From assembly GCF_009792295.1 (NCBI RefSeq), contig NZ_CP039934.1:2438501-2502500 (forward strand): a stretch of DNA of 64,000 bases. The letters run 5' to 3'. The translations under genes and the position numbers were made by a program. Under the pieces are notes generated by a model. The model was not told the origin of the DNA, ran no database searches, and saw nothing but the letters and a program-made list of their open reading frames with translations. Origin of the DNA: Myroides fluvii. Its GTDB lineage: Bacteria; Bacteroidota; Bacteroidia; Flavobacteriales; Flavobacteriaceae. Of the stretch, positions 1 to 7,605 are shown piece by piece. Within the stretch, counting starts at the first letter, position 1. Every line of letters starts with the position of its first letter.

Positions 1-96
1 ATATTTTATAATTTTGTAGGCTACACCTTGTTGTTCCATAAATGCAATACTTTCTCTGGATTTGCTGCAACGAGGATTGTGATAAATTGTAATCAT
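1..96 (-). CDS. ArsC/YffB-family reductase, 5' end only (partial)
   Basis: The window opens inside a leftward gene. Its first 32 codons are visible and begin MITIYHNPRCSKSRE. This is the first beta-strand and active-site loop of the thioredoxin-fold ArsC/YffB family, with Cys10 in an N-P-R-C-S-K-S context, which fits the arsenate-reductase-like branch. The start ATG lies at 96-94. The rest of the gene lies outside the window, so whether it is a true arsenate reductase (with the downstream arginines) or a YffB-like protein cannot be decided. The divergent CPBP gene starts 43 bp away. Confidence 0.8.
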   Translation of the reverse strand, partial: MITIYHNPRCSKSRESIAFMEQQGVAYKIIKY

Positions 97-139
97 AAGT
101 GTTAGGGTTTGTTCTCAAATATAGCAATTTTTTTGAAAA

Positions 140-1045
140 ATGAAATACATCGATCAACTACAATCTCAAGTAAGTAAGAGACAAATTCTGTATTATGTTC
201 CGTTTACTTGCTTTTATTTGATGATTATGTTTATAAATTGGTTAGTTATAAAATTTTCTTCAATATCAACCAAAGAAACAATTAATTCTCAAATTGAGAT
301 TTTAGGAAAAAACATAGCATTTTTTCAATTAATCATTCCTTTTGCTATTTTTTTGTTGTTATTAGCCTTGTGGGTGCTATTTGTTCACAAACAATCTTTG
401 GTGCGTTTAACTACATCAAGAGCAAAAATCGATGGTAAGCGCTTTGGGTTTGCTTTTGCATGCCAGGCCATTTTAATTCTAGTGAGCTTTGCAATCAGTT
501 ATTTGTTGAATCCAACAAACTTTGTTTTTAATTTTAATGCACCCGCTTTTCTAGGATTCTTTTTTATAGCCCTTATTTTTATTCCGATTCAAACCAGTTT
601 TGAAGAGTATTTTTTTAGAGGTTATCTAATGCAAGGTGTAGGATTAGCAACGAAAAATAGAGGAATTGCATTACTTGTTACCTCTGTTATTTTTGGATTG
701 TTACATCTGGCTAATCCCGAAGTAGAAACCCTAGGTAGTGGAATTATGGTTTACTATATTGGAACTGGTTTTTTTCTGGGTATTGTAACCTTGATGGATG
801 ATGGGTTGGAACTAGCTTTGGGATTTCACGCGGCCAATAATTTGATAGGTGCTTTATTAGTTACATCTAGTTGGACGGTATTTCAAACAAATTCCCTATT
901 TTTAAATATTGCAGAACAAGCACAAGTATCTGTTTGGGAATTTATTTGGCAAGTATTTGTTTTTTATCCAATACTGCTGCTGATTTTTGCTAAAAAATAC
1001 CAATGGAAGGATTGGAAAAATCGCTTGTTCGGTCGACTCGCTTAA
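140..1045 (+). CDS. CPBP family intramembrane glutamic protease
   Basis: A 301-residue polytopic membrane protein. It carries the three CPBP (Abi/Rce1-like) motifs: EEYFFR with the Glu pair at 155-156 and Arg160, FGLLH at 185-189, and HAANN with His230 and Asn234. Hydrophobic stretches at about 20-40, 60-82, 105-125, 137-150 and onward give roughly seven to eight membrane segments. Family members cleave or process membrane-anchored substrates, but the substrate here is unknown. menE follows 19 bp downstream and glutaminase 18 bp after that, so the three are probably co-transcribed, though no functional link is evident. The family call is secure and the role is not. Confidence 0.85.
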   Translation: MKYIDQLQSQVSKRQILYYVPFTCFYLMIMFINWLVIKFSSISTKETINSQIEILGKNIAFFQLIIPFAIFLLLLALWVLFVHKQSLVRLTTSRAKIDGKRFGFAFACQAILILVSFAISYLLNPTNFVFNFNAPAFLGFFFIALIFIPIQTSFEEYFFRGYLMQGVGLATKNRGIALLVTSVIFGLLHLANPEVETLGSGIMVYYIGTGFFLGIVTLMDDGLELALGFHAANNLIGALLVTSSWTVFQTNSLFLNIAEQAQVSVWEFIWQVFVFYPILLLIFAKKYQWKDWKNRLFGRLA

Positions 1046-1064
1046 TTTTTTGAAGTTTTAATTT

Positions 1065-2096
1065 ATGCACAATACGTATATTCACCCTCAATTCAAATTG
1101 AATGGGGTGATACAGAGTATGGATTCTCTTGCGAATGAAGCTCTTCGGATGCAGCAAGCACCAGAGGATTACCTTCGCGATTTAGGGCAGTTAATCCACG
1201 ATTGGTTGGATGACAAGGAATATATCCTACAACGAACATCCGGAACTACTGGTCCGCCGAAAGAAATTCAACTAAACAAAGCAGCTATGTGTGCTTCAGC
1301 TGAAGCCACAGTTACTTTCTTTGATATGAAACCAGGAAGCAAAGCTTTGTTGTGTATGTCTACTCAATTTGTTGGTGGAAAACTGATGTTTATTCGAGCC
1401 CTTTTGTTTGGATGGGAACTCGATGTAGTCCAACCTACTGCACGTCCCTTAGCTAATACAGCTACCCACTATAATTTTGTTGCCATGGTACCCATGCAAG
1501 TAGAAAATAGCCTGGAGGAACTGAATCAGATTGATACACTCATCATTGGCGGAGCTAAAGTATCCCCCGTTTTAGCACAAAAATTGATGAATATAAAAAC
1601 GCGTGTGTATGAAACCTATGGCATGACGGAAACCATTACTCATATTGCAGCGAAGAAAATAGGCCTACCTTATTTTGAAGTATTGCCTCACGCACAGATA
1701 CAAACGGATGAACGCGGTTGTTTGGTTATAAATGCACCCGCAGTAAATCCGAATCCTATTGTGACGAATGATTTGGTCCAATGGATTGATGACAGAACGT
1801 TTGAATGGTTAGGGCGTTTTGACCATGTAATCAACAGCGGAGGAGTAAAGTTGTTTCCGGAACAAATTGAAGAAAAATTAGCCGATAAAATAAAAGCGCG
1901 CTTTTTTATAGGGGGTAAACCCCATGATTATTTTGGTACGATTGTGGTATTAGTCATTGAAAGTCAGCCCTATGCTTTGGAAGCGGATATTTTCGAAGGA
2001 TTGACAAAATACGAAAAGCCAAAAGAAGTTCAATTTGTGAATCAATTTATTGAAACAGAATCAGGCAAGGTTATTAGAAGTAAAAATATAAACTAA
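1065..2096 (+). CDS. menE: o-succinylbenzoate-CoA ligase, short Bacteroidetes form (menaquinone synthesis)
   Basis: An AMP-forming acyl-CoA synthetase of 343 residues, shorter than the usual 450-490 because the N-terminal subdomain is reduced. It keeps the nucleotide loop TSGTTGPPK (about 58-66), the YGMTET motif (185-190), the hinge motif GRFDHVINSGG (250-260) and a C-terminal catalytic-lysine context SGKVIR. Enzymes of this length and pattern in Flavobacteriaceae are annotated as MenE, which activates o-succinylbenzoate with CoA in menaquinone biosynthesis. The other men genes are not in the window, so the substrate is inferred from family resemblance; a generic AMP-binding ligase is the alternative. 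Confidence 0.78.
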   Translation: MHNTYIHPQFKLNGVIQSMDSLANEALRMQQAPEDYLRDLGQLIHDWLDDKEYILQRTSGTTGPPKEIQLNKAAMCASAEATVTFFDMKPGSKALLCMSTQFVGGKLMFIRALLFGWELDVVQPTARPLANTATHYNFVAMVPMQVENSLEELNQIDTLIIGGAKVSPVLAQKLMNIKTRVYETYGMTETITHIAAKKIGLPYFEVLPHAQIQTDERGCLVINAPAVNPNPIVTNDLVQWIDDRTFEWLGRFDHVINSGGVKLFPEQIEEKLADKIKARFFIGGKPHDYFGTIVVLVIESQPYALEADIFEGLTKYEKPKEVQFVNQFIETESGKVIRSKNIN

Positions 2097-2114
2097 TAAA
2101 CCCCGTTAAGAAAG

Positions 2115-3131
2115 ATGAAAATATTAAAATTACAACAAATAGTACTATTGGTTATGTTGGTAGGAATCGGTCAGGTGAATCAAAGTGTAGCACAGCAAAA
2201 GCAAACGAAATTAGATCAGCAAATTACAGTGGATCTCATGCAAAAAATAGTCGATAAGAATCAAGCGCATTACAAAGCCGGAAAGGTCGCAGACTATATT
2301 CCTGAATTGGGAAAAGCAAACCCGCAAGCCGTGGCTTTCGCTGTGGTAAAATCCAATGGGGAAATCATCAGTGTAGGGGATGTAAAGGCAACGTTTACCA
2401 TTCAGAGTATTTCAAAGGTCATTGCCTTGATGATCGCCGTACAAGAAAAGGGAGAACAGGCCTTGTATGAGCGTATAGGTTACTATGGTACAGAAAAAGC
2501 ATTTAATCATTATGCCAATCTGGAAACAGCAGGTAAACCACTTAATCCGATGATGAATGCCGGAGCCATCTTAACGACCGCTTTTATTGAAGGAGAAGAG
2601 GATGAAGCTTATCAAAAGATTTTGAATATGATTCGCTACATCACCAAAAACGAAACGATCGATATCAATGAAACAGTATATCTATCCGAAAAAGAAACGG
2701 GACACCGCAATAGAGGTATTTTCTATCTATTAAAAAATAACGGTTTAATTGAGGGAGAAGAAAATAAATTAGATAATTATTTCAAACAATGCTCCATTGA
2801 GGTAACCGCAACAGATTTGGCTAAAATCGGTTATTTTTTCGCAAATGAATGCACGCGTTTTGATGGAGATAAGCGATTTAGAAATAAAGATTTAGCTCGT
2901 TTAATTCAAGCGCAAATGCTTATTGCAGGTATGTATGACTTCAGTGGTGAATACGCGAGAACGGTGGGTTTACCAAGTAAATCAGGTGTTGGAGGAGGAA
3001 TTGCTGTAAGTGTACCCAATAAAATGGGAATTGGTGTTTTCAATCCTGCTTTAGATCAACATGGAAACTCCGTTGTAGGCTATCATATGTTGTATGATTT
3101 TGTCAACCAATTGGATTTGAGTTTGTTTTAA
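2115..3131 (+). CDS. glsA: Glutaminase A with N-terminal signal peptide
   Basis: Converts glutamine to glutamate and ammonia. The serine-dependent (beta-lactamase-like) glutaminase core is intact: Ser98-I-S-Lys101, PMMNAGAI with Asn148, an E/N-containing SEKETGHRNR segment, the YFKQCS segment and the SGVGGG loop near the C-terminus. Unlike the cytosolic E. coli and Bacillus enzymes of about 310 residues, this 338-residue protein begins with a lysine followed by a hydrophobic stretch ending VAQQ (residues 1-28). That looks like a Sec signal peptide, so the enzyme is probably periplasmic. It is the last gene of the apparent CPBP-menE-glsA unit and is followed by a strong terminator. Confidence 0.9.
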   Translation: MKILKLQQIVLLVMLVGIGQVNQSVAQQKQTKLDQQITVDLMQKIVDKNQAHYKAGKVADYIPELGKANPQAVAFAVVKSNGEIISVGDVKATFTIQSISKVIALMIAVQEKGEQALYERIGYYGTEKAFNHYANLETAGKPLNPMMNAGAILTTAFIEGEEDEAYQKILNMIRYITKNETIDINETVYLSEKETGHRNRGIFYLLKNNGLIEGEENKLDNYFKQCSIEVTATDLAKIGYFFANECTRFDGDKRFRNKDLARLIQAQMLIAGMYDFSGEYARTVGLPSKSGVGGGIAVSVPNKMGIGVFNPALDQHGNSVVGYHMLYDFVNQLDLSLF

Positions 3132-3171
3132 TAGACAAGAGGATAAAAAGAGCGCATAAAACGAATAAGAG

Positions 3172-3210
3172 AAAAGCCCTGCTAATGCTTGCATTTTAGT
3201 AGGGCTTTTT
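3172..3210 (+). terminator. Rho-independent terminator after glsA
   Basis: AAAGCCCTGCTAA pairs with TTAGTAGGGCTTT (one G-U) across a short loop and is followed by a T run. It lies 41 bp after the glsA stop and can also serve the convergent gene ending at 3231. Confidence 0.85.
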
Positions 3211-3230
3211 AGTGTGGTTTCGTATACTTG

Positions 3231-3923
3231 TTATTGGACATGTAGTTTTCTGATGTGATATAAAAAACGCAAGGTAAAACCTAGGGTTAGTACCGTTAAT
3301 AGGATTTGAATGGGATAGTCGTTTCGCGGAATCATGAGAATGATTAAAATAAAACAAGCTATTGAAGCCCACATTCTCCCTTTGTAGTCTCCCATGGGAA
3401 TGTTGTTTTTTTCAAAGATCAAGATAAGTAAGGAAACGATGGATCCACCACCCAATAGAAACAATAGAGCACTCCAAGCCGTTTGAGCGTAAATAGCATA
3501 AAGTAAACTGATAATTCCAATCAAAAGACCAATATAGAGAATGGGCTTGTCGAGTTTGGCTATGGGCAACCAGGTTTGTTTATTTTGGTAAATAGTCGCG
3601 TTCGTACTTTTTTCAAATTCTTCTTGAGATACCAGTTTGCCTTGAATGCAGTTGGATTGCCACGTTTTTATGTAGGATTGCACAAATCCTTCCCCCACAT
3701 CCATAAATAAAAGTAAGTAGGTTATCGGATCATCTGAAAGGGCAATGGAATTTTTAAAATGACTGAGTTTCCAATGAATGGAGGTCGCTTCTTGAGGGAG
3801 TTGAATCAGGATGGACGTATTCGGACTGACAGAAGCAACGAGTTCTTGCTGGTAATAAATTTCTAACTGTTTGGTTCGATTCCAGTTTTTTGGAAAGAGG
3901 AGTTTGAGGTGTACGGTTTTCAT
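3231..3923 (-). CDS. Unknown membrane protein, paralogue A of a tandem pair
   Basis: I do not recognise this 230-residue protein. The first ~115 residues look soluble and beta-rich. Two hydrophobic pairs follow (about 128-172 and 185-220), so four membrane helices are likely. It shares its first 11 residues (MKTVHLKLLFP) and overall plan with the neighbour at 4267-4962. Motifs common to both include CIQGK, VSQEEFE and ATIYQN/TTIYQN, then WLPIA, LLIGIISL and MWASI. Amino-acid identity is clearly well below that of the shared upstream DNA. The start ATG is the one shared by both copies and lies inside the identical block. No known domain is evident; sensing or envelope function would be speculation. 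Confidence 0.75.
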   Translation of the reverse strand: MKTVHLKLLFPKNWNRTKQLEIYYQQELVASVSPNTSILIQLPQEATSIHWKLSHFKNSIALSDDPITYLLLFMDVGEGFVQSYIKTWQSNCIQGKLVSQEEFEKSTNATIYQNKQTWLPIAKLDKPILYIGLLIGIISLLYAIYAQTAWSALLFLLGGGSIVSLLILIFEKNNIPMGDYKGRMWASIACFILIILMIPRNDYPIQILLTVLTLGFTLRFLYHIRKLHVQ

Positions 3924-4217
3924 AATTGAACGGTTTGGTTGAACGAGAAACTAAATAGGAATGTATCGCATCACCTTCAATTAGAACAGCAAAACTACCT
4001 CAATGGGTTAGGGTAGATGAAAACGCGCCGTTTGGAGTTCTTTACAAGGTAAGCTTAACATGCATCATATCTTGTCATCACTAGATTATTAATGGGTTGT
4101 AAATGAGTCTAATATACGGATTCGGTTTGTTGTATGGAAAATTTTAATGTTAAAGTATTTTGGTTTTAGTAGCTAATACTGTTTTTTGTTTGGTTATGTG
4201 TATTTTTAGATTGCCCC
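3892..4217. repeat. Left copy of a 326-bp near-identical direct repeat (upstream region of paralogue A)
   Basis: This block matches 4931-5256 at a constant offset of 1039 bp, with only three mismatches by eye (4031, 4200, 4207). It covers the first ~30 bp of paralogue A and all of its upstream non-coding region. Identity falls sharply inside the coding region. Confidence 0.95.
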
Positions 4218-4246
4218 AATCCAACATTTCATGTACTGGGGCTTTT
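4212..4246 (+). terminator. Hairpin between the duplicated genes (weak terminator call)
   Basis: GCCCCA (4213-4218) pairs with TGGGGC (4237-4242), followed by TTTT on the plus strand. No plus-strand gene lies upstream, and on the minus strand the hairpin is not followed by a U run, so its role is uncertain. The left arm coincides with the exact end of the left repeat copy. Confidence 0.4.
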
Positions 4247-4266
4247 AGTATAATTGAAGTAGTCCA

Positions 4267-4962
4267 TTATTTAGCATCTAGTTTTTGAATTTGAAGAATA
4301 AAGCGAAGGGTAAAACTTATTGTTAGGATTATTAATAGCATTTGGATAGCAAAATCAGGAGTGGGAATCAGAAAGATAGTTAGGATAAAGCAACCAATCG
4401 AAGCCCACATTCGATTTTTATATTCGCCCAGAACGACCCTGTCTTTTTCGAAAATAAGAATCAAAAAGGATAGTATTGTTCCACCTCCTAATAAAAATAC
4501 AACATCTCTCCATTCGGTTTGCATGAAGACGGCGTACACTAAGCTGATAATGCCTATTAGAAGCCCGATGAAAAGAATGGATTTGTCTAATCGAGCGATA
4601 GGAAGCCATTCTTGATTATTTTGATAAATGGTAGTACTCGTACTGTTTTCAAATTCTTCTTGAGAAACAATTTTACCTTGGATACATTTTCGTTTGAGTG
4701 TTTTTAAATACAATTGTAGTATTCCATTTCCAACATTCATAAATAAAAGAATGTAGATAGACTTTTCATTATAAGGAAGAGCAATAGTATTCTTAAAGTA
4801 ATCAAGTTTCCATTGTAATGATTTGATATCTTCGGGAATTTGAATCTCAATTGTTTGATTATGCATAATCCAAGTCAGTTTTTTGCCATCAGCATAAATT
4901 TTGAGTTTTCGGGCGTGATACCAATTTCGGGGAAAGAGGAGTTTGAGGTGTACGGTTTTCAT
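4267..4962 (-). CDS. Unknown membrane protein, paralogue B of a tandem pair
   Basis: A 231-residue relative of the neighbouring paralogue at 3231-3923 with the same design: a soluble N-terminal half of about 115 residues, then two hydrophobic hairpins (about 127-172 and 185-220). Both end in a short charged tail. The two proteins start with the same 11 residues and keep conserved CIQGK, SQEEFE, WLPIA and MWASI segments. Loop residues and much of the N-terminal half have diverged, so the duplication of the coding part is old. Function is not known. Both genes point left and each has its own copy of the same upstream region, suggesting common regulation. Confidence 0.75.
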   Translation of the reverse strand: MKTVHLKLLFPRNWYHARKLKIYADGKKLTWIMHNQTIEIQIPEDIKSLQWKLDYFKNTIALPYNEKSIYILLFMNVGNGILQLYLKTLKRKCIQGKIVSQEEFENSTSTTIYQNNQEWLPIARLDKSILFIGLLIGIISLVYAVFMQTEWRDVVFLLGGGTILSFLILIFEKDRVVLGEYKNRMWASIGCFILTIFLIPTPDFAIQMLLIILTISFTLRFILQIQKLDAK

Positions 4963-5256
4963 AATTGAACGGTTTGGTTGAACGAGAAACTAAATAGGAA
5001 TGTATCGCATCACCTTCAATTAGAACAGCAAAACTACCTCAATGGGTTAGGGTAGATGAAAACGCGCCGATTGGAGTTCTTTACAAGGTAAGCTTAACAT
5101 GCATCATATCTTGTCATCACTAGATTATTAATGGGTTGTAAATGAGTCTAATATACGGATTCGGTTTGTTGTATGGAAAATTTTAATGTTAAAGTATTTT
5201 GGTTTTAGTAGCTAATACTGTTTTTTGTTTGGTTATGTATATTTTCAGATTGCCCC
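4931..5256. repeat. Right copy of the 326-bp near-identical direct repeat (upstream region of paralogue B)
   Basis: Partner of 3892-4217. It begins in the start region of paralogue B and ends at TTGCCCC. Beyond that point the two flanks are unrelated: the left copy continues into a hairpin and the right copy into AT-rich sequence. The copy carries the promoter region of paralogue B; I found no perfect TAnnTTTG box in it. Confidence 0.95.
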
Positions 5257-5373
5257 TAGAGGAAGAGTAATTTGTATTTTAAATAGGATAAGAAAAGACA
5301 TCGTTATTTTTTTATTAATTAAAATTGAAGTTTCTCCTAATCACTAAACCCTTTGATAGCAGGAGCATGGAAA

Positions 5374-5526
5374 ATGGATGAGATTCAATTCTTTGCTATG
5401 GATGACAATGGATTTCCCATTCTGATTACGGAGGAGAAAACAAGTCATTTTGTAAATACGGCAGAAAATGATGTGCTTGTTTGGGATCGATCGCATCGCG
5501 ATAATCGTATTACAATTATCAAGTAA
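5374..5526 (+). CDS. Possible small protein or 3' remnant (50 aa)
   Basis: A 50-codon frame starting MDEIQFFAMDDNGFP and ending RITIIK. An AGGAG lies 8 bp before the ATG, and a strong terminator follows the stop by a few bases. The frame is open back to a TAA at 5338-5340 without another ATG, giving SLNPLIAGAWK upstream. The frame and terminator together may be the 3' end of a gene whose front was lost when the neighbouring duplication formed. No family is recognised. It could be a real small protein, a fragment or chance. Confidence 0.4.
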   Translation: MDEIQFFAMDDNGFPILITEEKTSHFVNTAENDVLVWDRSHRDNRITIIK

Positions 5527-5532
5527 ATACAT

Positions 5533-5566
5533 AAAAAAAACCACGAGCAAGGCTCGTGGTTTTAGT
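5533..5566. terminator. Bidirectional terminator downstream of ndk
   Basis: CCACGAGC-AAG-GCTCGTGG (5541-5559) is flanked by an A run on the left and T-rich sequence on the right, so it can end transcripts from both sides. It lies 21 bp past the ndk stop. Confidence 0.9.
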
Positions 5567-5586
5567 ATTTTTAAATTCTAAATAAA

Positions 5587-6006
5587 TTAGAATTGCTCTC
5601 TACCAGCAAAGTGGAATGCACCTTCAATAGCTGCATTCTCGTCGCTATCAGATCCGTGAACTGCGTTCTCTCCGATTGATTTAGCGTATTTTTTACGGAT
5701 TGTTCCTTCAGCTGCATCAGCAGGGTTAGTAGCTCCGATTAATTTTCTGAAATCTTCAACAGCGTTATCTTTTTCTAAAATAGCTGCTACGATTGGACCT
5801 CTTGACATGAATTCAACTAATTCACCATAGAAAGGTCTCTCAGCGTGTACTTCGTAGAATTTTTGTGCGTCTCTAACTGTTAATTGAGTTAACTTCATTG
5901 AAACAATTTTAAATCCTGCTTCTGTAATCATGTTAAGGATTCCACCGATGTGACCTGCTTCTACTGCGTCAGGTTTAATCATTGTAAAAGTTCTGTTCGT
6001 TGCCAT
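5587..6006 (-). CDS. ndk: Nucleoside diphosphate kinase
   Basis: Transfers the gamma-phosphate of ATP to nucleoside diphosphates through a phosphohistidine. The 139-residue length is normal for a tetrameric or hexameric bacterial Ndk. The N-terminal [10 protein letters not shown] strand is intact, as is the active-site motif with His117 in NAVHGSDS. The gene is monocistronic by appearance: about 97 bp separates it from pncB upstream, and a strong terminator follows. A TATTTTTG box (plus strand CAAAAATA at 6030-6037) lies 24 bp upstream of the ATG and fits the Bacteroidetes -7 element, although no good -33 box is seen. Confidence 0.97.
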   Translation of the reverse strand: MATNRTFTMIKPDAVEAGHIGGILNMITEAGFKIVSMKLTQLTVRDAQKFYEVHAERPFYGELVEFMSRGPIVAAILEKDNAVEDFRKLIGATNPADAAEGTIRKKYAKSIGENAVHGSDSDENAAIEGAFHFAGREQF

Positions 6007-6102
6007 TTGTTCTAAAATTAAATTTTTTGCAAAAATAGACTTTTATGTCTAATATATTAAATTTTGATTCAAAATATTCACGTTCAAAGTGAAGTAATGT
6101 TG

Positions 6103-7296
6103 TTAGGTTGTTGGAATATCCAATAAACGCTGTGCCAAATCAATCATTTCAGGAGTTCCCGTATGTTTTTTGGGCTCATCTGATAGCTTGACCACATCCG
6201 TCCAGGGACCACCCTCTGGGAAGGCTTGTGTCATTTTAATCACAATGTTCAAGGCAGGTAAGCCTGCATCATTGGTGAAGTCGGTTCCAATACCAAACGA
6301 CATGCCAATGCGATTTTTACAATAAGTCGCAATGCGCTCTACTTTTTCGGGGTTTAATCCATCCGAAAAGATAATCGTTTTCGAAAGCGGATCGATATTC
6401 ATCTTTTTGTAGTGAGCAATCGTTTGATTGGCAAATTCAATGGCATCTCCACTGTCATGGCGAACCCCATCAAAAAGCTTAGCGAATTTTTTATCGAATT
6501 GTTCGAAGAATACTTTACTGGTGTAGGTATCCGTTAACGCAATTCCCAAATCTCCCCTATAGGTGTCAACCCAATGTTCTAACCCCATGGTATTTGCCAT
6601 TTTAAAGCCGTATTTAGCAGCGTGGAACATAAACCATTCATGGGCATGGGTTCCGATGGGTTTGGTGCCGTATTTCATCGCTAAGTGCACATTACTCGTC
6701 CCGATGAAGGTTCCGCCTCCATATTGTTGTAAGGTTTCCACTACCACTTGATGTACCGCATACGAATGCCTGCGTCTCGTGCCAAATTCAGCAATGGTAA
6801 TGCCTAGTTTTTTATAATTTTCAATTTTCTCTTTCGTCTTAGCGCGAATGATATCGTCTGATTCTCTTAGGGAACCCGTCAATTGGTAATATAATTCACA
6901 AATGATGGACATCAGGGGTACCTCCCAAAGAATTGTTCGATACCAATAGCCTTTGATCGATACTTCCAAATCTTCTCCTTCTTGGATAATCTCTACTTCG
7001 GAAGGGTCAAAGTGATAGCCTTGTAAGAAATCCAAATAGGTTGGATCCAAATAGGGGCAAGTCACTTGAAGAAACATTTTCTCCTGGTGGGTCAGTTTGA
7101 GTTTGGCCATTTCATCTACAGCAGCACGCAAGGCTTTTGCAAATCCTGGCGGATATTTATGCTGTCCGCGGTTGATGAAAATATACGATGCTTTGGCGTA
7201 GGGAAATTGCTTTACCACTGCATGTTGCATGGTGAGTTTATAGAAGTCATTGTCCAAAATAGAAGGAATGACTTGGGGAGAATTTGTTGTTTCCAT
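6103..7296 (-). CDS. pncB: Nicotinate phosphoribosyltransferase
   Basis: Makes nicotinate mononucleotide from nicotinate and PRPP in NAD salvage. Recognisable segments are the N-terminal SILDNDFYKLTMQ, the FGTRRRHSYAVHQ catalytic/phosphate region, GTSNVHLA, HAHEWFMFHA and VRHDSGD. I place the start at the ATG 7296-7294 (METTNSPQ), giving 397 residues, the usual length. An in-frame ATG at 7398 would add 34 residues (MKKWQKAGSKEH) that do not resemble the family. A cluster-typical PncB/NadV fold is certain; orphan position, not in an operon. Confidence 0.93.
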   Translation of the reverse strand: METTNSPQVIPSILDNDFYKLTMQHAVVKQFPYAKASYIFINRGQHKYPPGFAKALRAAVDEMAKLKLTHQEKMFLQVTCPYLDPTYLDFLQGYHFDPSEVEIIQEGEDLEVSIKGYWYRTILWEVPLMSIICELYYQLTGSLRESDDIIRAKTKEKIENYKKLGITIAEFGTRRRHSYAVHQVVVETLQQYGGGTFIGTSNVHLAMKYGTKPIGTHAHEWFMFHAAKYGFKMANTMGLEHWVDTYRGDLGIALTDTYTSKVFFEQFDKKFAKLFDGVRHDSGDAIEFANQTIAHYKKMNIDPLSKTIIFSDGLNPEKVERIATYCKNRIGMSFGIGTDFTNDAGLPALNIVIKMTQAFPEGGPWTDVVKLSDEPKKHTGTPEMIDLAQRLLDIPTT

Positions 7297-7605
7297 AGCT
7301 TTATTAAATGAATGAATCTCTATAATGAACTCATCTTGACTTTCTCTGATTGGTAAAAAAAAATGCTCTTTTGAGCCTGCTTTTTGCCATTTTTTCATTC
7401 CGTAGCCCTGCTATGCAACTTAAAAATGCCTTTAATCAGACTCAAAATAGCTAATTTTCACTTCAATCAAAAAAGTCAAGATGAGTTCAATCAGATTCAG
7501 ACGCAAATATACAATATACAAAAAGTAGAAAGGCTATTACTTAAAAAAGTGATAAAAAAACAAACCCGCTCGTAAATGATTTAAAAGCGGGTTGATTTAG
7601 GTTCT
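7297..7605. other. Intergenic region between pncB and the ABC exporter
   Basis: About 310 bp. It holds the pncB leader and the terminator of the exporter gene at 7553-7593. I see no supported gene; short frames here do not resemble proteins. Confidence 0.6.
7553..7593 (-). terminator. Terminator of the MsbA-like exporter gene
   Basis: On the minus strand AACCCGCT pairs with AGCGGGTT and is followed by a T-rich run. It lies just past the stop at 7606. Confidence 0.85.

Noticed and set aside
4212..4246. Terminator for a plus-strand gene
   Set aside because: There is no plus-strand gene before it. It was kept only as a weak hairpin.
3231..4962. Assembly duplication explaining both paralogues
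   Set aside because: The coding regions are clearly diverged, so both copies are real, although the identical 326-bp block alone could in principle be mis-assembled.
7297..7398. Extended PncB start at 7398
   Set aside because: The extra 34 residues do not resemble the family and would exceed the usual length.
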